From positions 2,398,977 to 2,462,976 of the forward strand of contig CM060847.1 of NCBI GenBank assembly GCA_030737835.1: a stretch of 64,000 nucleotides of DNA, written 5' to 3'. Within the stretch, counting starts at the first letter, position 1. Each line of letters begins with the position of its first letter. This document shows, piece after piece, positions 23,614 through 35,344 of this stretch. A program made the position numbers and the translations under genes. The notes beneath the pieces were generated by a model that was not told the DNA's origin, made no database searches, and was given only the letters and a program-made list of their open reading frames with translations. Source of the DNA: Acorus gramineus. Taxonomy: Eukaryota > Streptophyta > Magnoliopsida > Acorales > Acoraceae.

Positions 23614-26600
23614 TCAAACCTTCCTTCCTTTAGGGAACTGCTCGGCCAAAAGGACAACAAAATATATTATCAGCTTCACACCATAAAATTGAGCAAATGT
23701 AGATACCTTCCTAGGGGATATGTGTCACACATACCTTCCTAGGTGTTGTCCCTGGTGTATTCGAAACTCCCGCCTTGACATTTGTTTCAGGCTTCAATAT
23801 TTCAAAAGAACATATTAAGGATTCACCAATGCTTAATAGGGCACCAGCATTGTCAAACTCCCCGCAATAGTTTGGAGCTGAGAATATGGTGACTAATCTC
23901 CTGTTTGCAAAGAACTCATACCCATCCTCCACCACCTGAAACCATTGATGGTCAATAGCAATTTATTGAACAGTCAAGAGACATGACGAGAATCAGATTT
24001 TATAGCTCACCTGATGAGCGCGGCATATTAGGTCAAGGTCATTTTTCTCCAAGAACTCGATGAGTTTATCAGCTCCGAAGGTACAAGAAACCCCTCTGTC
24101 GCTTTCACCCCATCCTTCAATTTCATGATCAGGGTCAGACCAAAGCAGATCACACAGAAGACCATAGTCTGGAATTTCAGTGGGCCTTGCTATATTAGTA
24201 ATTTGATCCAAGCTATTCAATTCTGGGGAAAGACCACCATGCATGCAAAGAATCTTGTCATCAATGAGTGCCGCAACAGGCAAGCAATTGAAGCAGTCTG
24301 TGAATATTTTCCAGAGCCGGACATTAAACCTCCGTTTACACTCATCATAGAACCCGTATATTCTATTAATTTTCGCATCCTCATGGTTTCCCCTCAAAAG
24401 ATAAAGCTTATCAGGGTACTTTATTTTGTAGGCCAGAAGTAAACAAATTGTCTCTAAGCATTGTTTGCCACGATCTACATAGTCACCAAGGAATAAGTAA
24501 TTTGATGAAGGAGGGAAGCCACCACATTCAAACAGCCTCAGAAGGTCAACATATTGCCCATGAATGTCACCTGAAAGGGATTTGTGTTGTTAGAAAAATT
24601 AATATATACATATCATTTACAAGCTATGCCCTTGTAAATCTCCTTTTTTTTAAAGAGAGACAAGAGTAATTATGCTAAGATAAAGCTCATCGATCAAAGA
24701 AGACAAGGGATCTCTAGAACCATAAAACCATAAAAACAAAACTAAGATGAAAGGAAGAAAAAAAAAACAGAGCCCTTGGAGCAAATCCCCTTCGCTAAAC
24801 CATGAATTTATTACTACCCGCTATAATTTGCTCCAACTATCGAAGATTTTGACTCTTCTCCAAGAAGCACCATTATCCAAGCCAGTAAAGAAGCCATGAT
24901 AGCTGCCTAAATGTTCTCAAAACATATGCACTTCCTTTAGAAGATTAACTAATTACGAGCAAGGCAAATTCCCCGACACACATGAGGGATAAGGCCTTGT
25001 AAAATGTTCCATATTTTACGAAAGCAATGCCCCTTAAGCTAATAGTATCACAATAGATTTCTAGCTTTGAGAAAGATCACTGATACTTGTTGTATCTAGT
25101 ATCAACTTCGAGTGCATATAATGATTTCTATTCAAATTACATAAATCTTGAACAGCACTGCCTGTGGTTATATATAAATAGTAAGCAACTCTAGTCACCT
25201 AGAACATCAAAATTCATCAGTTTTTTTTTTTCAAAATATCAGAGGTTACAGGCTGTGAAGGTTAGATTAATTATTATTTGGTTGATGAAGAACCATCTCA
25301 TTCATATACTTATGCATAAATATATCTAAATTGTACGTGAAGGAATATCCTTGTTCATGAGGCATGAGCTACACCAAAAAAGAAAAGAAAATTTGGAGGA
25401 CAACCAAATTAGCTTAACAAATTAAAGAAATAAACAGAAAAGTTGTCAAAATCATGAATTTCGATTATCGGCGATGAACACTAAAAACCGGTTATTTCAA
25501 CAAGTTTTCTACCATGATAGGACATCTAATATCCTTATTCACAGCCAACATTCAAGAGTTCAGAAAAAACATTCAAAGAGTCCAGATGAATTGTTATTCA
25601 TAGGTTGACTAGGGGCACTTAGCCCCCGTTTGGATACAGAATAAGACTTATTCATGGGTATATAGTTATTCTGGCATAAGTGAATATAAATAAGGATCAA
25701 GTGATATTGTGTTTGATTGTGTTTTGAATTATTCTTGTTGGTAAACGTAAGAATAAATTTTTTATTGTTTGGGTAAAATGTGAATAAAGTATGAATAAAG
25801 ATTTATAAAAGGCGAAAAAATAATGATAATTGATTTGATAAGTGATTTATTAAAGATCATGACAATTGATTTAACAGTGGGCCCACATATTCTTTGGGTG
25901 GAATAACCTAGAATAATTTAATTCTACCCTCAGTTTGGAATGGCTATCCAGGGTTATGCTAGCTTATCGGGGAACTTCTTATGCAGGGATATTCGAGCTT
26001 TCCAAACAGATTAAAACCCCTATTCCAGTCAATACCACTTTATTCTTGGGTTTATTCCCAAAACAAACGGGGGCTAATGTTCTATTCTTGCGGTAAATTG
26101 TAAGCCCACTTACGTGGTAGGATACCTTTCCAACAATCTGTATATAGTGGAGGCTGCATTTCGTAGTAGTCAATAGCAGATTCAGAATTATTTTAAATTT
26201 AGTCAATGCTAAATTTTGTTGATCATAGGCATATGATTTACAAAAGGTGGGAAAAGAGTAACCGAAGATTCACGTCAAAATGGAACAAAGTAACCCTTAG
26301 GGCTAGTTTGGCGAGGGGTTAAAGTTTTGAGGATAGGTTGTCCTAATTTTAGGGGTAACGTAATAATAAAGTTTTTATTGGTTTGATAAAATATAAATAA
26401 AGTATGGATAAAGATTTATAAAATGTGAAAAAATGATAATAGTTGATTTAACAGATAGTTTATAAGAAGTGATGACAATTGATTTGACAGCGGACCCACA
26501 TATTCTTTAGATGGAATAACTTTAATTCCAATGGTTGACTAGAATTCATAAACCAGTTTATTCTAGCATAGGTTATCCCAGGATATTCACTGCATCAAAA

Positions 26601-28429
26601 CACCAAAAACTACTTATTCTGCTTTATTCCAGGTTATTCCATAGCCTATTCCGTATCCAAACGGGGGCGAGATTAACTAGCTCATCCCATTAAATGAAGG
26701 TAGATACTCGAAAATTTTAAAGGCTCCAAAATAATAATAGCATAGCATATCTTCATGATTGGTTATTGACATGAAGTTGATCCTCTATGAAATGTGTCTT
26801 ATATAGAGTCACTTGGTTGGCAAGAGCAAAGATAGTCACAAGTTCTTGGTCGAGACCAATATTTGGGTAATGCAATAGACATTATTAGTTAAGCAGACTA
26901 GACTCATGCAACAAAAGAATAATTCTTTTCATTTGAAAGCATCTAACTAAGGAGGTGAGAAGCCACATTTGATGTAGTTCACTCATCTACAAGGCAATCT
27001 ATCATAAGCTACAAAACACTTCCTCCAAAAGATAATCTTATTCAGTAATCAGTCCACATCATCATCTAATCAAATGTGTCTTTATATTGCAGAAACATCC
27101 AGTGATTCCATTTATATCATCTCCAAAGACCTCTAATTTAATCTATTACTCTTGTTGAAAGGACATAGTCCCCCAAATCATTTGCATAGAAAACATTCTT
27201 TCATGACGCTTTATGCTTGCCAAGCTGTCTCTCATTACTCAATCATCTCAAAATCCCCATCAACATTTTCAGATGCATTTTCCATCTTATGCTTTCAATA
27301 TTCGCATTCTCATCCTCTATTTCCTTCTTCTTCTTCTTATTTTTTTGTGGAGAAAAAGGTGGGAATCCTACCATCAACCATTCAATAAGAACAAGGGATA
27401 CAAACAATTCCAGTAGATAGAGCAAAAGAAAACAAAGCAAAAAGAAGAGAAAGCCGCCTGGCCACTAAGTAGATTAGTGGTCTGCTCGAGTTCCCAACTT
27501 ATCCTGCCTTGTCAGCCTAGGCTAACAACGAACACCAACCGTCCCCAGGTCCTTGCATCATTTACATTGGATCTTGCACAATCTCCATCATCTTGGCTCC
27601 TGCACATTGTGACGCCAACTTTTATAAAAAGAAAATTGTGCTTTCCCATACATTTTCACTATAAGAATTGGCCCACTTAAAAACCACTGCGTTTCAATGG
27701 AGCCAAACAATCCAATATCCCGCGGGAACAAGGATTTGGGAGACCATTGCTCTAACGCAAAGGTCCCCTTTTTTCTTCAGGGTTCTCCCAAACCTCCAAA
27801 ATTCCTCCAAATTTCTCACCACCATTGTGAAACCAGCCACTGCTCCCATTCTCATCCTCGTATATACACTTTGTCAGAAATTATTTATAAAACCAATCTC
27901 AATCCATCAGCAAACAATGGCCAAATCAAGTCAACTTGGTTTAAGCTATCCTCATCAGTTATTCTTGATCACATAACCGTTACCCTAATTATCTAGAACT
28001 CACAAAACCTAATCCGCAGCCATGATTGTGATATCCATTTAAAACTTCAATGAACCTCATAAAACATATAAAAAAAAATCAATTGGCGTGCCAACTCAAA
28101 AGAAGATTCTCAGACAAAATCCATTTGAACTTTGACGGTGCAATTAAAAACAAAAGAACAAAAGAAGAACCGATCGCGGTCAACAACGAATAGCGGGACT
28201 AACCGCAGATCTTGATGGGCGCGCGTAGACGGAGGAGATTGGGCTGACTGAGGAAGATCCGACGGCTATCGATGCAGAGCTGTCTGATCTCGGCCTCGGA
28301 GAGCTGGACCTGCTTCCGCCGCCTCCCTCCCTCGAGGAGGCGCCGTATGATGTCGTCGAGGACCGCCTCTTCCATGTTCCCCGTCAACCTCACGGTAGTC
28401 ATCATCATCGCCGTTGTCTCCATCACCAT
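23614..28429 (-). CDS. Serine/threonine protein phosphatase PP1 catalytic subunit (TOPP type), 4 exons, 336 aa
   Basis: Minus-strand exons: 28204-28429, 24011-24570, 23735-23935 and 23614-23637, all GT-AG and in frame. Metal and active-site motifs are complete: GDIHG (76-80), GDYVDRG (104-110), GNHE (136-139), [10 protein letters not shown], and ICRAHQ with [11 protein letters not shown] after it. The upstream part carries [12 protein letters not shown] and FLSQPNLL, typical of PP1. PP1 removes phosphate from Ser/Thr with partners that bind RVxF-type motifs. Residues after GNHE read DAKINRIYG where most PP1s have CASINRIYG; I recall this from the divergent TOPP8 branch, so a TOPP8-like assignment is an inference. 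The ATG at 28429 gives an N-terminal extension with MET-rich [10 protein letters not shown]; an internal Met at residue 19 (MEEAVLDD) could also serve. Intron 1 (3633 bp) holds two related MITEs. The last exon encodes only FPKGRKV. Confidence 0.93.
25621..26075. mobile_element. MITE copy 1 in PP1 intron 1
   Basis: Terminal inverted repeats AGCCCCCGTTTGG and CAAACGGGGGCT, with TTA on the left and TAA on the right. The interior (ATGAATAAAGATTTATAAAA, CCCACATATTCTTTGG) is shared with the element at 26299-26669. It is non-coding. The class is uncertain because the target duplication could be TA or TAA. Confidence 0.65.
26299..26669. mobile_element. MITE copy 2 in PP1 intron 1
   Basis: Same family and orientation as 25621-26075: GGATAAAGATTTATAAAA and CCCACATATTCTTTAG are in register. 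The right end CCAAACGGGGGC is well kept; the left end AGGGCTAGTTTGGCG has diverged. The two copies are only about 220 bp apart. Confidence 0.6.
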
Positions 28430-28559
28430 CGACGGTCAAAACGAAGAACAATCAATGAATCGATTATTTTTTGGGTGGGTTTTGTGTTTGTTTTTCGTAG
28501 CTATCAAGAACAGAAGAGAAAACGCGTGAGCGGGCGAGGAGGGAGTGGAGGATTGTTTT

Positions 28560-29272
28560 TCGCACGTGAGAGGTGATTTTTCTGGCTTTTAAAACGTGTG
28601 TGTGAATTGTGAAAGTCGCACGGCCGTCGTTTTGTCGTGGAAAATGGAAATGTATTACTGGATCAAACGTGGGGGACTGGAAGGGGCATTGGGTGGTTGA
28701 GATAATCCTTTCTCAAAAAAAAAAAAAATAATAAAAAAATTATTCTTTATCCCTGTTTGTTTAACAGAATAGATGGAGAAATAAACCTGAAAATTTATTT
28801 GTTTACAGCAATATAACCATATAGGTGAAAATAAACTTATATTAAAATTTTAAGTCCCCTAAAATTGTATTAGTCCATCCAAATAGCAAAAAAAATACAT
28901 TATTATGCTTCTCAATAAGAAATAATTAAAAATTGAATCAAATATTAAAAATATGATTTATTATTTATTTATACTTAAACAGTTATTTATCCAATAACAA
29001 TTCATGTCACTAACCAAATCAAGACTATGTGGTTACACAACAATGATGATTATGGGCACACATTGAAATCTTGTTTAACATCTTTTTAAATATTAATAGA
29101 AAATCAAATATTCCAAAGATAATTTTATTGTTTAAGAATAATAAGAATGACAATGAATTCAGGACTAAATATCAATTTGATATTCATTCTCATTACCCTT
29201 TTACTAAAACATCAAAAAAATTATATTTAAAATCCTTCGTGTTTATTCCAAGATAACACAAATAAAATTTAT
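28560..29272. other. Intergenic between the PP1 promoter and a foldback MITE
   Basis: The part next to 28430-28660 is likely the PP1 promoter and 5' UTR. The rest is AT-rich without recognised genes or repeats. Confidence 0.5.
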
Positions 29273-29520
29273 GGATTTTTATTTTTAAGTCCCCATAAAC
29301 CATAGGATTTAGTAATCGGTTCTTCAATTCTTCATATTTTAGTTTTAATCTCCAGATTTAAAAGATATGTTTCTTTTTAGTATGTGGGAGGGATCTATCC
29401 CTAAATTATTTAGTTTTATTTTTAGTCCATAAAAGAACTAAAAAATAATATATCCTTTAAATCTAATGATTAAAATCAAAATATAAAAAAATGAAGAATC
29501 GATCTTTAAATAAATATATT
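29273..29520. mobile_element. Foldback MITE (copy 2 of the 6679 family)
   Basis: Inverted arms with TTTTAATCTCCAGATTTAAA and its counterpart TTTAAATCTAATGATTAAAA around GGGAGGGATCTATCCC. The outer parts match too (CCCCATAAACCATAGGATTT). It is more decayed than copy 1 at 6679-6950. Confidence 0.65.
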
Positions 29521-29810
29521 TACTAAAATTTATCCTTCTACAAAATCTATTAGACATTGAAAATTTAGAACTTCCACAATCTTCGTCTAGAAGAAAAATC
29601 AATCCAATTTTTTAAAATCAATCAGATTTCAAATTTAAATATTCTACGTGACACTCGTTGATGGGACACTCATTAATGGGTAAACATAGAGTTTGAGATT
29701 TCTAAAGATCTTTCCAAAATGACCCTGAACCTTGGTCATATTATATTATAATAAATACAAAATAAAATAACCAATGAAGCGTGTATCAGGAATTTATGTA
29801 CCAAGTCAGC

Positions 29811-30150
29811 GGCACGTGCCGGTTGCCGAAGACCGCCGGCACGCACGGAACCGTTCAATGATTACCCAAACGACGGAAACGAACATTGACATTCACGGAC
29901 CTGCCGCTTCGGCGGAGAGAATGCCACGTCACACCTAAAAACCCTCATCTATACTCTTATTTACAAATTTGCCATTCTCCTACTTGTCAGTACCGTCTCC
30001 TCAGATGAATGACGTCACGAAAACAATCTGTAGTCTATTGATTGATTGGCCGACCAGTGCCGAGAAACCGAGGGATCACCACATCAACGGTCAGATTTTA
30101 AACATCGAGTCAATGAAGAGGGGTCTACGTTTACGCGACCCCTATAAATA
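29811..30150 (+). promoter_or_regulatory. Promoter with three ACGT-core sites and a TATA box
   Basis: GGCACGTGCC, a perfect G-box palindrome (29811-29820), GCCACGTCAC (29923-29932) and TGACGTCA, a perfect bZIP palindrome (30010-30017), precede TATAAATA (30143-30150). The next ATG is at 30264, about 114 nt downstream of the TATA box. ACGT-core clusters are typical of ABA- and stress-responsive plant promoters; that response here is an inference. Confidence 0.6.
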
Positions 30151-30263
30151 CATCACTTGTTCAAAGCCTTGTCTCTTCAGAAGCAAAGGCTATCGCTCTG
30201 AAGAAGTGATTTTTATTTTAAGAGAACTCGCATAAGCAATCGAAGCCGTTGGATCTTAATCAG

Positions 30264-32248
30264 ATGGCCAAATTCCTCTCTAACGCCGGCATCCGATCCG
30301 CTCTCTCTTTGATGTTCAATAGGTGAGCCCTCCCTCTTCAGTAACTATATCTATATATACTCTTCTATAAAGCGCGAGCAGATCCGCGTATTGGGGGTAT
30401 TTTTGTAATTTCACCGAGGTCATTTTTCAGATAAACCCCCTTGTTCTATAAGTTATACAAACGACCCCTATATGTATTATAAATAAGTCCCTAATATTTA
30501 TAACCAGATCCCTGACAGAAAACGGCTAATTTTATCTTTTTCTTGGACTTTCTGCAGATCTACCCCGACGTTCTATCAGTTTCACAACTAGACCCTATTT
30601 GTGTTACAAACAAGTCCCTAATTTAGATTTTAAGATTTATAAATAGGTCCCTAATCCCAAAACATGACTCTCCGGACTTCAAATTTCATTCACTGATTTT
30701 TCAGACCATTAAGATATTTATAAAATTATAAAATATAAATATTTTAGTCACATTAATCAAAACAAAAATTACAAATGAAATCGGACTCATTTGATCCCAT
30801 AAAATTATTGATGGATGTCTTGTTTTTTAATTTAAAATTTGATCTGTTTCTTTTTTTTATTATTGATTTTGGATCTATGTGTATCACTTTTTTTTTATAT
30901 GTGAAAATAAATATATTTTTAGTATTTTTTAGGGCAGTGTTTCTTATTGATTAGATTGTTTTTAAGGGGTTTTTTAATCACTTTTATTAATGGGTAATTG
31001 TCAAAAATTGGATTATGTGGTTGACTGTGCATACTCTCTTCAAAGTTAATGGTGGATTTTTTTTGTGGTCTTAGTTTTGATTGGTAAAAATGATTGAGTA
31101 TAAAACTTTTCAAAAATTAATGTTCTTGAAAGAGAAGGAATAAATGTTTTTTTTTGTTTTATTTTTAATATAATTTTGAGTGAATCTTCACTTAATGTTA
31201 GATACGAAGGTATATATATACATTATTAGATGACTATTAAATGACTAAAGAGGTATATGAGGGTGTATTTCGAGTTGTAAAAGGAACTATTATATAAAAA
31301 ATAAGTATACGCTGAAATACAATAATACATTTTTTGTTTCAAAAATATAAAATATATATAATAGAACCCCATTAATCAAACATTGTTTTTGTTTTAAAAA
31401 AATATTTATAACAATATGGACTCTTGTTTATCTTCTAATTATAATATAAAATAGCTTATATAATTCAATTCATATTGAATATAGATTATGCACGGGTACG
31501 CATACATCCAACTAGTATGTTAATGAATTGGGAAAATTCATATAACCCCCTGTAAACTGTCTGAAATCTGTATCTCCCCCTGACTTTTCTTGAAGTCCAT
31601 ATAACCCCCTGAAAACATTTATATAAATCTAAATAAATCAAACTTTCGTTGATAGATAAAGAATATTATGTGAATATTTTGTTTAATTAACCTTGGCTGA
31701 AACCACAATATACCAGAAACCCCCTACAATGTATTAAAAATGTGAAAAACTCAGTGTAAATGACAATTTTACCTCTCTGAATATATTATAAAACACTATC
31801 CATAAGGGTAAAATTATTATTTATAGAAGATTTTTTACATTTTTAATACATTGTAAAAGGGTTTTGGTATACAATGTTTTCAGTCATGGTTAACCAAACA
31901 TAATATTCCTCATTTATCAACCAAAATTTAACAAAGGGAGCTATATAGATCTCAGGAAAAGTAAGAGGGTTATATAGATTTCGAACAGTTTACAAGAGGT
32001 TACATGGATTTTTCCCATATTAATAAATTATGACTCCTAATAAAATATTCTAAATATGGATCTGTATCGTTTCAAATTTTTAATAATAATTTGATTTTTA
32101 TAAATATTTTTGTCGTATCGTATAATTTATTAATATGATTTTTATTTTCTAATCTCTGTACAGGACATATTACTCGGCGACGGCATCGGCGATGGAGGAG
32201 AAGAAGAAGGTGGCGGCAGCGATGATGAGGAAGGCTCAAAAACATTAG
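30264..32248 (+). CDS. Small mitochondrial-type protein, possibly LEA_3-like, 2 exons, 47 aa
   Basis: Exons 30264-30322 and 32164-32248 join with an AG|G phase-2 codon to give 47 aa: MAKFLSNAGIRSALSL, then MFNRTYYSATASAMEEKK, then VAAAMMRKAQKH. The N-terminus is an Arg/Ser/Ala-rich amphipathic stretch ending in R-(T)-Y-Y-S, similar to mitochondrial presequences. The opening resembles LEA_3/SAG21 proteins (MAxSFSN..., RRGY), which are stress-induced and imported into mitochondria, but those are about 90-110 aa, so this one is short and the family call is tentative. Its promoter has three ACGT sites and a TATA box at a normal distance. The 1841-bp intron is mostly transposon: a Helitron followed by a foldback MITE. 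A coding exon could be missed if splicing differs. Confidence 0.6.
30350..31515 (+). mobile_element. Non-autonomous Helitron in the small gene's intron
   Basis: The 5' end is A|TCTATATATACTC (host A at 30349). The 3' end is a hairpin, TATGC...GCATA (about 31486-31503), followed shortly by CTAG|T (31512-31515, host T 31516). Insertion between A and T without target duplication, a TC start, and a CTRR end preceded by a hairpin are the Helitron rules. No RepHel helicase is encoded. It is 1166 bp long. Confidence 0.65.
31530..32016. mobile_element. Foldback MITE (GGGAAAA type), copy 1
   Basis: The left end GGGAAAATTCATATAACCCC pairs with the right end GGTTACATGGATTTTTCCC. Further in, CTGTAAACTGTCTGAAATCT pairs with AGATTTCGAACAGTTTAC, and TATTAAAAATGTGAAAAA with TTTTTTACATTTTTAATA. 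The whole element can fold back on itself. It lies in the intron of the small gene, 14 bp after the Helitron. A decayed relative is at 36519-36941. Confidence 0.75.
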
Positions 32249-32880
32249 ATAACAGGAAAATGTTAGACACAACTTCAGCTGCATATGAAATATTATGATT
32301 TTTTTAAATAATGCATGTCATGAGGTATGTATTTTAAGGGATTTTTGTATATATATTTATGTAAAAATTTAATTTTATTAAAATAATCTCTAAACTGGAC
32401 AAAAAGTACTTTTCAAATTATAGCTTATAGATTATTTTAAAAAAATTATTTCGGACATTAATGCCTTTAACTTTTTTCACTCGTAACCATACTATTGTAA
32501 AAAATCAGGTTAGACATTAATGACCAAATATATTGCATTGTTAGTGTAATATTTGAAAACTATTGTAGTGAAATTTAACTTTTATTATGTTATATTAATT
32601 TATCTTTAAATATTCATAAAACTAATTTTATAAGTAATACTACATTATTTTATCAAACACATTACATTTAGCTTCTACATTTAAAAGGGGTATTTTTGAC
32701 AATTAAACAGCAAAAAAATTATTTTACATCTTATTTTAACAAACATCTAGTATTGTTTATTCTCTATTTTATAACAATTACAACAAACACTTCTGCTGCT
32801 TATTAGATAAGTTAAAATATATAATCTCTAATAGATAAATTACGACCGCAATAAACATGACTAATATATAACAACTTTAA

Positions 32881-33118
32881 GGGTGCGTTTGGTTGCGCGA
32901 TTGCAAAACTGATTCTGCAAGAATCTGTGATTGCAAAACTGATTCTGTAGGAAGCTCACTTTCTCAGCTTTTTGAAATCGTAGCTTTTGAACACTGTTTG
33001 TCTGAAATCTGTGTGCAGGAAGCTGCAATAGAAAAACTGTTTGGTTGCACAATTATAAATACAGTTTCTTACAATCACAATCACAATCACAATCACAATC
33101 GCGCAACTAAACGCGCCC
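32881..33118. mobile_element. Tourist-like MITE, copy 1 (TAA target duplication)
   Basis: The start GGGTGCGTTTGGTTGCGCGA and the end TCGCGCAACTAAACGCGCCC are inverted repeats. TAA flanks both sides (32878-32880, 33119-33121). Inside is an AATCAC microsatellite near the right end and CTGATTCTGCAAGAATC. Same family as 63550-63750. PIF/Harbinger assignment is from the TAA duplication and the GGG..TTTGG end. Confidence 0.8.
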
Positions 33119-33504
33119 TAAGTCTTTAATGCATTACGCGTCTTGAATGTTCACACCCTCCGTTAACATCAAACCACATTTAATTTAAACCTCGTAAACA
33201 TTGACTTTGGTAGATTCATTGTATTATTTATTGTACAACAAAATATGTAACTTTTAAGATATTATTATTAAGCCACCCTTATCTTTGGAATTCGTTGACC
33301 AGTGATTCCTGTGACTTCGTCTGATTTGGAGAATGATGAGTGAAGAAAAAAGTTTTTTTTTCAATCCTCATCCATTGTATGATTTTGTCTGGATTAAAAA
33401 ATAAACCGTGTTTGGCGCCATTTTAAAACAATGTAAGACCAACCACTTACATATACACATACATATAATATATTAATATAATACACATCCATTTTTTAAA
33501 AAGT

Positions 33505-33837
33505 TAATGGTATAGAACAGATTTAAAAAGAAATCATTACAAAATATTTAATTTCAAATATGTCATCAAAATAAAGTTTTATGAGATTTTTCTTATTTAT
33601 TGACAAATCTCATTATTTAAAGTCATATTAATCATTTTTATTAGGGAATTAGGAATTATGATTTTTAGGATTTTATATGTTATTTTATTATATTTTAATA
33701 ATTGTCATTGTAATTGTGTTCAATTAATAGAATTTTCTTCCTTTTAGGTTTTCTTCCTTGTGAATTCAAGGATTCCTTGTGGATTTAAAGAACTTATGAG
33801 ATCTCAACGTTGGTTGGATCTTTTTATTAGTTTTTCG
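33505..33837 (+). repeat. 5' LTR of a Ty3/gypsy-like element, internally deleted
   Basis: It aligns with the LTRs at 35345 and 35701 (complement): ACAGATTT near the start, CATCAAAATAAAGTTTTA, and the end GGATC...TTATTAGTTTTTC. Compared with them it lacks about 100 bp between AATTGTGT and CAATTAATAG. The missing part contains the TATATAATG and CTATATAATG sequences that look like the LTR promoter. The terminal CA has become CG. Confidence 0.7.
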
Positions 33838-35344
33838 CTGCGTTATGTGGTATTTGAGCAAGGATTCACCTGACTTCGATGACACATAACCGTGCGGGAA
33901 ACAACCATCCCATTGACGGTGATCGTGGGGTGCAAGAACTGTTTTGACCGTTGCACGAGGAACAAAAGCCACTTCGGGAGGAGTTCCGTCAACAAATGCG
34001 GCAGGCTCTTCGTGAGGTGAAGGCTAGCGTGAATCTCAACGCCAACAACAGATGACCTAGGAGTGACAGGATGCGTGCCGAGGGATTTGCCTGAGGCCAA
34101 TCTATTGCTTATAACGTTGTTCAACGACATTCTCATTATCTACCCGATTATGAGGATGACTCAAATGATGAAGGCGGTGAACTATACGACTATCAGCCGA
34201 GAAGGCGGCACACGTACTACAACAATTATTTTTCAAATGTGGACATTTCCTATTTCAACGGTGATTTGTCAATCGATAAGTTCTTTGATTGAATCTTAAA
34301 GATTAATAAATTCTTAGAGATAATGGAGGTGCGTGAAAAGGAGATGGTCAGATTGGTGGCACTTCGACTCACTAGTTGTGCTGCTAATTGGTGGGACCAC
34401 CTTCAAAAGACCAAACAACAACAAGAGCACCTATTCGAACATGGAGGAGGATGAGATAACTTCTCATAGATCGGTTCCTTCCTCTAGATGATGAACAATA
34501 TTTGCTCCAATTGTACCATAATTGTCGCCAAGGTAATCATTCTGTATTCGACTATACTGCTGAATTTTTAAAATTTTCGGGTCGGTATAACCTTGTAGAA
34601 GCTAAGTGGCGATGAGTGGCCCATTACCTTAATGGGTTGAGACCTTCAGTTCGATATTGTATTGCTTCACAAGAGATTTACAGCTTGACAAAAGCAATTT
34701 CTGCGGCCGTAAGAGTGGAATCACAATTGGAGAGATCAAGAGTGCACGTGATGTCCAAATGCTCTTCCATGATCAACTTGCTAGATGTTACATTAAGTCA
34801 AGATATGATTGATGGATTGATGAAGAAGATCGAAGAAAGTCCACCAGAAAATCAGGAGAATCTAATGTCCGACCCCCATGATCAACCTTTAGTTGAATCA
34901 GAAATTGATGAGGACAGCGCAAAAGAAGAAGTGGAGGATATTGTTATCTTCGTTGAATCTGAAAAGATTATTGGAGGAGAACAAGATAAGTCATTTTCTT
35001 ATTTCTTAGTGGTGACACCAAAGATAGAAAAGCTCCTACAAACGTTCGTGTTGCAGACTGCATGCCACATCAACATGAGCGTTTTTTATGCCATTGTCAA
35101 CAATAGTAATGATGAGGACATTGCGACTACCACAATGGTCGATTTGATTGAGAATGAATTTGAAATAAAAAAATGTCTTTCCTTTTACCATATGTCAAAT
35201 ATAAGGATGCATCAATTAAGATGGGGGAAAATATCTTAATCTCTCCTATTGGTGTATTTGATTATATCAAATATCATCCTCTTGATCATCTAAGATCCTC
35301 TCATCTTAAACTCGAGGACAAGTTTCTTTTTAAGAAGAGGAGAC
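33838..35344 (+). mobile_element. Degenerate gypsy-like retrotransposon interior (gag remnant)
   Basis: TGGTATTTGAGC at 33847 resembles a tRNA-Met primer binding site (usual TGGTATCAGAGC). Further on, broken frames give gag motifs in order: ISYFNGDLSIDKFFD, VRLVALRLTSCAANWWDHL, LLQLYHNCRQGNHSVFDYTAEF and AHYLNGLRPSVRY. Several stops interrupt them. The open part at 34616-35239 runs past gag into acidic sequence and ends without protease, reverse transcriptase or integrase. Coding capacity for movement is absent, so it is a dead or parasitic copy. Confidence 0.75.

Noticed and set aside
33061-33100. AATCAC repeat as a CRISPR-like or telomeric array
   Set aside because: It is a short microsatellite inside a MITE; no spacers and no telomere repeat.
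34616-35239. 207-codon frame as a host gene
   Set aside because: Its start matches the end of a gypsy-type gag and it lies between LTRs, so it is retrotransposon remnant.
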